Assembly (NCBI GenBank): GCA_008828725.1
Contig: MEHQ01002414.1
Coordinates: forward strand, 141,059-205,058
Source of the DNA: Saccharina japonica
Lineage: Eukaryota; Sar; Phaeophyceae; Laminariales; Laminariaceae
Length of the DNA: 64,000 nucleotides
Direction: 5' to 3'
Part shown: one piece after another, positions 14,801 through 26,800 of the stretch
How positions within the stretch are numbered: position 1 is the stretch's first letter
Layout: each line of letters begins with the position of its first letter
The notes under the pieces: model-generated
Told to the model about the DNA's origin: nothing
Seen by the model: only the letters and a program-made list of their open reading frames with translations
Database searches by the model: none
Made by a program: the position numbers and the translations under genes

Positions 14801-17800
14801 ATATTTATTTGCGTGAAACGTAACTTGTTTGGGGGGTTATTCCTCATTTGGGATGTTCACAAATAGTCAGTCATAAATCACTTGGCACACCCGTGATACC
14901 CCTCTCGTGGCCCGTCCCTCATCTAAACACTAAACACAGAGCGATCGTACCAAGCGTCCAGGACGTATAGCGCTGCAGCAGAACATGTGCCGCCATGCTG
15001 CCTGCGCCCCCTGACGTACAGTTACACGTGTAATTTACTTCAGACGCTCTGTTGGTTTGTATCGAGTGGTTCATGCCATATTATACTAGGAGCGCACACT
15101 CGACATATGATTTCATTCCAAATAAGTTACCGAAGGACCACGCACTGTGCTCCTTTAAGGATATACAGCCCGAAGGAAAACTGCGTTGTCAGCGTGCCGA
15201 AAAGCTTCATAATCGTTGGCACGGGTCATTACATACCAGGTATATCTTCTATTCCAACAAAAACAAGATCTATGTATTGGTTCACCTCCCTTCAGTATCG
15301 CTGCGTTTCTTCTTTAGCCATTTGGTTTACTGCCTGAGCTCAACGCTTGGCAGGGTTTTGCTCTCTGCTTCCTCGGGCACACGGTAAGTCTAGTCATAAG
15401 TGTATTCCTATTCACGAATAATCGTATCACGTCGTGTGTACATGGCAAGGCGCCCACGAGGCAGATACATAGCAGTACGCATTGCTGTCTCTGGAAGTGG
15501 CTACACCCGAAATAATATAAATTCATTGGAGGCTATCGTCCACATGCAAGTCCGCTTCTCAGGCGGTGCTCAGCAGGATGCAGCTCACTCTCCATGCGAC
15601 TCGCCTAATACCTCACGGCGCTTCCTTATACCTGACGGCGCTTCGCTCTTGGTGCAAGCAATGTTGGCCTGGTTGGTGAAAACCAACGTGCTCCGTCCCG
15701 CCATTGTAGAGATGCGAGGGTCTATGGCCATCTCATACGACTACGGCCATTCACGACATGAGCACACCCCCCCCTCCCCGCTGCAATTGTATTAAGGCTG
15801 CGGTGATCTACGGTCGAGCTACTGTGGCTATGCAAGGCATGAGTGGACCCTCGGCATTATTGCTCGTCCGTTTCGCGCACAGGACTCAGCATTCCCACCG
15901 TTTGTCGTTTGTCATTGAGGTTTCCCAAAACCTCGAGCGGTCGTGATTTCCGCGATACACGGGAGTGTAGATAATAAATACAAGACAGCACACATTTTGA
16001 ACCATGTGTCACACCACGCTGGCAAATATCGCATGGGTTGTGACTATTTTTTTTTTTATCTCACGGCTTTGTGTATTTCCTTATTTGTCATATAGTGTAC
16101 CCTCTGGTACCAAAACTTGGATACTCCACACTAGCTCAAGTCAAACATATGTTTATTTCATCCACCCCTACCTCTATCTGTATTGCATAGCTGTCGGTAT
16201 ACACATGCCGGTGAATATAATAGGTCAATCGAAGTATGTTGCAAAGGGCAAATTAAACCTTGTGATGACGCCGCAGGGTTGATGCATACTATGATCCAGG
16301 TGCTCGAAAATGTATTTCATGACCGGTCGCCCCGGTGGTCTAACTGGTAGCCACGAAGCCTGTAGGGCCGGATGTCGAGGGTTCGGTTCTCCCCATGGAG
16401 GTTTTTATTCTCAAATGACACCGACTGTCGAGAGCGCATATAATAGCGTGGGTAAGCAAAATTCGACGAGAGTTGACGAGGGAAGAAAGTGCTGATATCT
16501 TCTCGCGATAAAAATGCAAGGCCAGAACCGTAGTGGGGGAGGATGGAGAGGAACCTACTTTGTGACCCCGGATCTGAGTTACGACTAGGGAGGGAGAAAG
16601 ACGGAAGTGCGAAGATAATGAATGGGATGGAAAAAAAACAAAAACTGGTCCTGACGTGGGGGGTTTTTGTACCTCACGAAACGACTTGACCTTGAAGTGC
16701 AAGAGCCCGAAATAACATTCCTCACATTAGAGTTAGCGATCACGGGAAAACACTGTTGAAACTCCCGCAATGTTCGGGTGTCATGAGGCAGACCACTAGA
16801 GTCACAAGTCGCTAGGAAATATACCGATAATATTCGACATGTTGACTTACCGCAGCTGAAATCTGCCAGACCACTGCCCTCCCCAGTGGTGGCGAAGAGA
16901 GTGTTTGACGGAATCCGATTGCCAAATGCAGGCGTACAAAGGTTGAGCGAGAGGGCGGACAACGAATAACCAGAAACGAGGGGAAGGGAAAGACTTGTAA
17001 GTTCGCTCTGTTTTGTTGGTTGAATACAACGAACAGTCCCAGGAATCTTAAACATGCCTTGGTTATGTATACCCCCGATTAAAACAACTACGCGTAGTTA
17101 TTGATCCATGTCTGTCTGGCGCGATCTTTCTATATGGTACGGACCTTGCGCACATGCTAGCAAGGTAGCATTTGTGAGTTTGCAATACTCATCGCACGGC
17201 ATGCCTTTTGGACAGCAGAATCTAGCCGGGAAAAAACAAACTGGGTTTAAACGTTATAGATCTTGATTTGCCATGCGTATAAAACCGCACCTATGACGAT
17301 CTTGAGCTTGGACAGGGGAAGTTCCATTAGTATATTTCCGATTCTTCCAGCAGCCGTATTGTCCCCCTTCTCCTTCTCAGGTCGGTTACTTTCTTTCGAC
17401 TGCGGCTGCGATCTGTTTCTTTCTGATACCACGGCGTCATCCCCAGGTCCCGGCCCTTCACGCGGGCGTTCTGCGCGTGACTGCGGCTGCCAAATGTTTC
17501 CGGTGGACTCTTCGAGCCTCAACCCAGTCGCTGGCGAACCTGCATACGCTGTCTGTAGCTCGGAGGTCCAATGTTTCCCAGGGATACCGGAGGAGTTGGC
17601 ATAGTGGTGGCCAGTGCTGCCGGAAGCATCCGCTTTGACGCCATGACTGCTCGCGTCGCGGATCGCTTCCGGTGATTTGTGTTCAGGCGATGCGCACGAA
17701 GAGGGTGAATTTCTGGACCTCGCGGGCGTACTGACCGAGCGAACGGTCTGTCTGGCCGTCGGCGAATAGGGCCGCACCGATGCCGCACGCCCCGAAAAGC

Positions 17801-20800
17801 TCGACGGTTTCGCCGATGACAACCTCCCAGCAAGTATCGCCCTGCCTGAAATGCCTTCCACGTTCGTGCTGCTGGCGACATGGTCGAATACGGATGCACT
17901 GTGGCCGCTGCTGTCGCTGGCGTTACCACGTACAGACGACTTCCTCATTCGAATGCCCCGGGCCAGCTCGACCTCACCCCCGGGTACATCGCGTGTCTTT
18001 GAGGCGTTAAGGCCAGAGCGGATGCTGAAGTCGGTGACGCCGCCCCCTTCTGAGCGCGCCAGGAGCACGGAGCCGCGGTGCTTGATCGTTCGAACCGACT
18101 CCTTCGTACTAGCAACCGTCGATGACACGGCCCCCCTGCCACCGATCTGGAGAAGAAACGTGTTTGCAGTGTTGAAAGCATAGGAAACAATGGGGTTGTG
18201 GTTAGAGTGAAAAACCAGTATACACCTACAAGGGGCATGGTGTGGCGAAAGGGCTACCGTACCGAAACACAAAATATCTCGCCACCCCTCTCCTATTTAC
18301 GAGTCCTACGCGGGGGGTTATACCTTAGTAATCGAAGTGTGAACGCGAAATACGATATTTTTTACGGATTCGACCAGGGATCCTGCATCATCCGTTTCAG
18401 CCTACTGCTCGCTCGGAACTGCGAGGGAATGAGCTACGTAGGTGAATATTGTCAATGGGTTTTCGTGTTGAGTCCAAGACGGTAGGGTAAGCGCTCAGTG
18501 TTGAAGAAACAAATTTTCGGCTGGTGGGTAAAGTGCAAATATTTTCGCGCTAGCAGGAGGGTCCGACAACTTCGATGTAAGAATCAGCCCCTGTAGCAGC
18601 AGTACTCGTCCTCACCAGATACAGCACTAACAGCGCCATCACCACAAGTGTGAACACGGCCACGATCGCAAGAATCGAGAGCATCCCCGCCCTGAAGCTT
18701 GATGTGCACCGGTGGCACTCGTTCGATACTCCTCTGCCGTATCCGGGGGCGCACACCGAGCACTCTGCGCATTCAGGCAAGAAGAGGCGTGTTGAGGTAC
18801 AGCCGGGGGGAAGGGGGGCAGGGAAGGATAACAGTAGCCTTTATCAGTAAATCAATTCCAAACTTGAGGACACCGGGTACAGCACGCAAGCCCTTCTGCT
18901 TTCGGCGGAGCGGGGAGCATGATAGCCTGTTGTGGGTCGATCCGCGTAGATCCGGAAGATACAGGGACAAACGAGCAGTAGGACGAAGTTGCGACGGACA
19001 GCCATACAGCAGCCAGTCTTGGTCGGGCACAGGGAGGTTGGTACAGAAACCGACAAATGGGTTGTATCCATCTTTAAAGACGACGATGAATTGTCGACGT
19101 TCCTCATGCACGATAAGGTGTACGTCGACCACTATCGATACTTGCTCCACTTTCCCCCGATTCTAAGCTGTCATTCATTCGGTTTCCGCCTCATGAGCGG
19201 TTCGTGTGGGATAGAGCTCAGCCTTCAGGTAATTCGACCAATGCTTCACAGCTCTACGCCCTTGGTCCACGCGATGCCTGCTTTGTCGGAAAAAATACCC
19301 GACGTGGTCCGCCCCAGCATAGTGGCGGCACCGGGGTCTATGATACTACGACTACGGTCATGCTTGACATGAAAGCAACACAAATACTAAACCAGGTATT
19401 GCATTCCTACCTATTCATGCGGAGAAAACTATCGCCCAAACGGAAGCGCTCATCATGATGATTACTAGAATCCATGAGAGTACGGTATGCGGCATTACCC
19501 GCAGCCTCGCTTTTCACTGTATCGCTACCATGACGCCGCATGTATCTCACCGGGTCCTCGGTAGCCATCGTTGCAGTAATCTTCCACGCTTGTGACGTTG
19601 ATACCTCCCTTACATGCGTCCTTCAGTAGCGAAAAATAACGAATGAACCACGACCACGATAGCGAGGCACCATCACACAAGGAAACCATGTATGTTTGTT
19701 AGATAGATGCCATGATATGATACCATTGTGACGCGGCAGCACGCTTAGCAGTGATGTACCAAATTGTGACAAGCAAGGTTACACATACAGCCAGCACAGA
19801 GGACCGCAAGACAGACCGTGCGATTGGCAAATACCAGGAATACGGTGGACCATTAATCGAACCCGGCAGTGATATCGCAACGAGTGCATTATAACGTGCC
19901 CTGCACGCGTGAAGGGGCAGTGATATCGCAACGAGACCCCAAGCACATGGCGCGGACGGAGACAATGTTTGTCATCCTTCATCACGAGACCCCGGCTATT
20001 TATGTGGCATCTGTGCACTACTTTGCCAGGAGGCAACTCACAAAGCTTCCACCTGAGATTGTGGCAACCTTAGACTATTTGCACAGATGGCGAAACCTAG
20101 GTTTTCGTCCGATATCGGCAGTAAATAAACAGGCGGTATTTAGCCCGTAGACCATTGTTTTGTTGTCACGTTTATGTTAGGCGTTTAGAAGCAAGCGTTT
20201 CATGACGATGGATTCCACATATCCGGTGTTTTCGCGGCATAACATACAGGCTGGTCTAGAGAAGGGACGAAAAACGTAGAGAGAATAAAACGTAAACGGC
20301 GAAGGCTATGTAGGGCGGTACCCAATTGTTTCGGAGGCGCCTCACGTGATGAGGTTTAGAACACCCCAAACAAGTGGTTTTGAGCTAAAACATACAACCT
20401 AAATTTGGCCTGAGCAATACGGCGCCATGGGCGTACCACGCAAACGAAATCGTGAATAAAGCGCCGGCCGGTCAACGTAATGTGCATATGCGACATGGTG
20501 GCCGACGCTCTAGCCTAACGGCTTGACAGGGAGCGTTTTAAGCATACTCATGAGTTTCTTTCATACGATATGTCTAATGTTGCAGATATGAGACAGGGCT
20601 CTGAGTATTGCACATCTCGCACGGTTCACCTTTCCCCACGGCATGGTATATATATTTGGGTGCAGATGCATTCCTAAACGGTATGATCTCGGAAGCTGTT
20701 GGCAGGCGGGAGCCGTATGTAATGCGCATCATGTAGTGCACGATTTCTGGGTTCGATCTGTATTTATGTAGCTCCGATGCTATAGATGATATATCTGTCC

Positions 20801-23800
20801 GACGGGTGGAATACAGGTTGTGATCTTGGTGGGCGCCTCATTCCTTGTAGACCATCCCGGCTCTGCAGCGTTGTTCTCACATACCCACAGGCATGCTCCG
20901 TGATGTTTACCGTAGGAGATGGATCAGCGAGGACTGGCTTTTAGGACGGATGCCTTATTTTCTGATCTCCTAACGTTAGGAGCTCATGCCCTAACCAAGA
21001 GCATGGCTTCGAAGAGGTTTGTTGTCGCAACCGGATCGATCGTGTTGCGTGGTGGGTGCTAAAACAAAAACAAAATAAGTTATATCGGTCATACGTACTA
21101 CAGTAGTCAAGAGGTTGCTCGCTTGAGGACCTCAACCGGTCAGAAACTATTTGAAATACAAAAACACGAAGTAAAAATCTATACGTAGTTGGACTCCTTC
21201 CGCGGGTCGAGGTAGTGACGTGAACCACCGCATAGCAGACGCATGCTACGGGAGAGGTGCAAGATGCATTTTATGAGGTCAGTTGAGGATATCTCTACAC
21301 ATCACCTAAAACCCATTTTTTGGAAACATTTTAGTGTTACCCGTTGAACAATACCATGGTCGTAGGAGATTGCAAGAATGAACAATATTTCAACAAAGTT
21401 CTGAAATAAAGGACAAGTTGGGGTTAAGGAGCTCCGTCGTCCAGAAACAAACCAAACACTGAAACGTGCTACCTCTATCGCAATACGCGTCAGCACCAGC
21501 TTGCGCCAGCACTTTCGCTGCAATACGCCACCTACACTATGTGACAATTGCCGAAGAGGGGCCAACGCGTACGTCGCATGTGACACCTCAGCCCTAACCT
21601 GGCCTACAGTAGCAGTCTCCACAGGATAGGGCTGGCGATTCATCAAATGTATGTTCAGCGCGCATGCATCATGCACCAGGGGACGACGTGTGGGTACCAG
21701 GCAGTTTATACCAGGCCAACGTTATGTCAGCCTGCGCTATTTGCAAGTCGGCTGGGCGAGCAACAATGAATCGCCTAACGACACAGGTGTAAGAAGACAG
21801 ATGCAAGCAGAGAATCATCGACCAGTGCCGGCAGGCAGCACCTTGCACGCGTGCTGCCGATTGCGTATAAACCCTAAAACCCGTGTTGGTGAGACCGACG
21901 GTGCTCCTGTACCGACGAACTAACCGATACGGTGCTAACTCCATTCTTAGTGTTTAGTATATGGTCCATTGTACCTGCACACGGCCACTGCGGTTGTGGT
22001 GCCAATAGCGTTAGGCCCAGGGTTCATTTTGTTTCTAAGTCAGGAAAATAATAGACTAAAGAAGTTAATAAAGAAAGCGAGGAGCTTTATGAAGGGAACG
22101 TCTTGCCCGCCTGCCGTAGCATGCGTCTCTCTGCAGGGAATATATTTTCGAGCGTAAACATACAACGTACGCTACAACAAATGGGCGAGCACGTTTTGTC
22201 CACACTTATCCTCCTTGACGACGGGGCTCCTCATGTGAAGAAATACAAGCTACCGCTTTAATGAACCCTTTGCGTGTGGGACATCATAATTAGATGCCTG
22301 TTTTACGCTGCTAAAGGAGTTTCCGCCGTTGTTTGTGCAATACTCGGATTCTTGGGTGACTTACTAATAACATAGCATCTCACTTTTCAGGTGCAGAGCC
22401 TCCTCCGATAGCAACGCCTTGTTTGCACATATGACTGATCCCACCGTAGAGTTCGCACTTGTTGGCTCAATAACAATGTTCTGACCGTTGGGTTTGCGCC
22501 CCTCCTACTCGCTTGAGAAACAACCAGTTTTTATGCCACGTGCACTAGAGTCGCAAGAAACTTTGATTTCAGGCTAGCGCACCAAACCGTTAGGTAGGGT
22601 TGCGGGAACACACTGTTTTCGAGTCGTTCCTACTGAGATGTTTAGCATCTCATAGGAGGAACTCGGGAAATCAGGCCGTACTGCTCCCGTCGCAGCAGTC
22701 AGACACACCTCGTTGGAGCACTCGCGGATGAATGTCGCGTTCAGCGCGGCCCGCCAGAACCCAGGATCCACAGGTAGCGCGTGAATCGTGGCGCCTGGCT
22801 CGTCACATTCCACTCCCTGTGCATACCGAACATTGTGCGAATAGGCGCGGGAAATTGTGTGACATACAGTATTTGAATAACAAAGTGTTGGAAGTATGCA
22901 TACTCGCCGAGATCACCGGAGGAGTTTGGAGGGAAATCAAATTGTCATGAACTTCTGGAATGCTTAGGTGATAATACAATATATCCAATATCATGGTATA
23001 AGATATTACTCGTACACTCATTTGTCCGGGGCCAGGGGGGGGGGTGGGGGGTTTACTCGATGTTCATGAATGGCCGCAGTCGTCGTATTATAGATCTTCG
23101 AATCCTTACAATTGTTCGCGCAACGGTGTAAAACGTTTTATGCGATAATCGCAAACCAACCATCCCTCGTAAACGTGCTATACCATGGGGACAGTAGGTC
23201 ACGTGAGAACTGCAACCGTTTATATAGTATTGAGCCGACAAGGGCAACCCCCAGTCCGGGTGCAAATATACGTGATAGGTCGTCCGCATGTGTAGAAGCG
23301 CCGTCGCTGCTACGTGCATGATCGCGCTCGAAAGGGCAACCACTCTTCTCCTTAAACGTAACACAACCACTCACCCTTGTCTCTCCTTCCACGACGTCAC
23401 CGCACAGCTTGCATGCCTCTGTCGGGTCTCCATCAGCGCTGTCAAAGATGGATGACGTGCCGCTCCAGACCTCGCCGATCGCGCAGTGGAAGAAAGTCAC
23501 GTCGAACGTTGTCGACGATGCGACAGTCGACCCTATCCCGTCAGCTTCAAAGGTGACAGATGCGTTACCGTCGAAGCCTGAGCTTGGCAGGGTTACCACC
23601 CGCAGGTTGATGCTGCAGGAAAAAAATGTTCACGCCGACGTAGTGACTGTCTAAAATTAAACGTAAATGTCGTGAAATAAAACAAATATTACGTAGCCAA
23701 AGAAAGCATGTGTTCTCCATCCGAATTTGCTGTAACATGAACAACGAACACCGAACATCCCGTTCATAATAACGTGTGTATTTTTACTGTGGCCGAAGTC

Positions 23801-26800
23801 GATGAAACCTCAACAGCGATTACCAAGCCAACAAGAAATCAACGCATTGTATTGCCTGAACATAGAGTGACTGTCACCGTGTAGGTCGTATATTGGGAGC
23901 GAACGCGTTGATTGCGAGGAATACCGAGATATTAACACACTCGATGAATGTGCACCACGTGTAGTTCGTTGGATCATCGGTCCGCATCATGGCACAGATC
24001 GACATTGGATACTCCGTATGCTCACGAATCGCCACCCCTGCGGTCGACATCTAGTGTATCCGAGTAGTGGTGTATTTTTGCGCTATTATCTATTTACGTT
24101 TCTCCATTGGACATCAAAATTCAGCGCACGTTTCGCAGGTGCGGCCAGTATCCTTGAAATGCCGAGTACCACTCGGAGCATCGGTAGATTGTGTACCGCG
24201 AAATATGAGACCTTTGCAGTAATAACAGCAGAAGCGGTGGCGAACACTGGCTGTGTGGGATCGTATGGCCGGCCGAAATTATGACAGTTACTCACAGACG
24301 AAGTTGACCCCCGTATCCACGAATGCGTCACATACGCACCGACGCGAAAACAATTTGTAAACATGCCAAGTGATGCACTAACAGGGACTTTCTTCACTAC
24401 CGAGAACATTGTTGACAATCGAAATAGGAGCGGATAATAAACAAGAATCCATGTGAAGAGATTGCCGATACGACGACCCCTACCCCAGTGAGTAGTCTGC
24501 CAGGGTACTTGGTAGTTTCATTACTGGACGCAGTGGGTTGTTAGGATATCCTAGCGTCCCAAAAATGATGAAACGGACTTGAAGGCGGTAAACACGGCTT
24601 GGCAAGAAAACGTGGAAATCGTCAGACTTATTTTCCCTTCACGCAAACCTAAAAGTTAAAAATAATGAGATGTGCGCGTTCCCTCTTATCCGGAGATAAA
24701 GTCATTTTTGTCTCAAACCGGGGCACGAGGGATTTAGACAAATGCCGTCAAGTTTGGCATTTTCCCGGGGGTCGCGCGAATCAAGCACCCCGCTGTACGG
24801 TCTAGCAGCGCGTATTGGGAGTTCCCTGATAATATAGTGGCTACGTGTTGTGTCGCATCGCACGCACCTCTCTCCTGGAAGCAGCAAACCCGACGATGGG
24901 AATATGGTCCAGTCCATCATACTCGTTCCGGACTGCGATAGCTGCGGCAGCGCCAACACGTTCCAAATCACACCGCTTTCACCTCCATGGCGAAGAATAA
25001 CTCCACCTTCCTCATCGTCTTGGCCGTCGCTGCCGTCGCTGGTGATGCTGGTGGTGGTGCTGCTGGTGGTACTGGTAGTGCTGGTCGTGGTGATGCTCCC
25101 AGTTTCGCTCAACGAACCAGCCGTGTCGGTCGTGCTTGACACATCTGAACTTGCAGCAGACGCGCGGTGCGATAACATCAGGTCTCCCTCGAGCATGGTC
25201 GGGAAGAAGGTCTCCACCGGCGGTGTTACGCCATCGAGATCTAGCGCGGAAGCACCTCCGTTGACGCACCTCTGATACACAAATGTTTAGTTTGGAAATA
25301 CATGCGTCGCAGTAAAGGCATTGCAGGGACGGGCAAAAAAGGTCAGTTGCACGACTCATATACGCACTCTGTAGACATACAAAGTACCAGCACATGTCGG
25401 CCGTGATATTTGCGCATTTGTACACGGTGGCGTTCAAGTGAGCGACACATTGCCATAGCCTGCCCGGGCTACGATAGACATTGCTCTACAATTCCGACGT
25501 GATTTGTGGGTAATGTACGGACATTCGAAGTCGAGGAGCGAGGACGTCGCGTATCCCATCTGTTTTGCAGCATTAAATGGACACACAAGTAGGCCATGGC
25601 ATCGTTCATCCGGTGAATCTCATTCAGTGTCTTGAAGTCACTAGCGTGTGAGGCATGGGCCCCGGCGATTATCGACCGAGCAATGCCGAGGTCCGGTGTA
25701 CCCCATTTGTTTTCGCTCATTAGTTTTTGAGCGGTCGAGGCCCTGCAGATAGAACGTTTCCTCCGAGGCGTCGTGCTGGAAGCGCTCCACGCCTAACACA
25801 AACCCTATTGTCTAGCACGTAGGTTGGCCGAATTAACGGTTTAAAGGGACACGTTCTACGACAGAGGTAGCACATTTTGTCTGGTAAGGTTTCTGCATGA
25901 CGGGGCTCCATAACTCAAAATCGTCGGAATTTCGTTCTTGACTTATCCCACGGTAGGGGCGCAGCAGAATTTTCTGAGCTCCTCACATGAGGATCTCGAT
26001 ATCTCACCCGAAACATGACTTCGGAAATATTCTTTCGCGCAACCCGACCGAAACTTCCAATGCGGTCGTCCGAAGACTAAACATACCAGTAAAATAATAA
26101 TAGTATCCGGTGGTTACTCACGTGAGCAGCTCAACCGGTCATAAAATATTGAGCCAAAAAATGGTACCCCTACCGTGGGATTGCTCTCTTGCGTTACACT
26201 ATTGTCCGTTTTGTACCTTGGGCCGGGGCATTGTTCATCGGGTAGTCTAGCACTTTTGTTTTCCTCCAAAACACGTTTTCGGGGGAGGTATAGAGCTCCT
26301 ATACTATAATCAAGATATTCAAGTGACCACCCTCAGGAAATGTCCTGGATGCAGGTGCACCTCTATCGTAGTATGTGTCAAGGCCGCATTCTAGTTGTGG
26401 TTACACAACGCCCGTATTATTAATCCGATTGAGGTACAATGCACAGTCCAATTTCCAAGACCGGTTCAAACGCCTATAAAGAGTCCCATGTCCCAGGTTC
26501 ACAACGTCTATCAGTGCACGATTGATGGCATGTCATATTAAGTGGCAGAGGTTCTTTGCAAAATCTAACAAACATCTTTTGAAACAGGGCATATGTGCCT
26601 GTATCGCTTAGTCGCGTCAAACGTGGGACAAGTAGGAGGGTACAGGGCAGTTGATATTCATGATTGTCCGTCACGCTTTACCAGCGGGACAACCGAACCG
26701 GGTCCCGTTCTGTTTCCGCGTCGTCGAATTTTCAAAGCTCGCGGTACTCGCGCGCAAACTATGGACGATCCACGATTGTGTCCAGGGAAGTACTCCGGTG

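Noticed and set aside
16329-16402. A functional tRNA gene
   Set aside because: A and B boxes are present, but the acceptor halves do not pair and the T stem has mismatches; the body and tail mark it as a SINE head.
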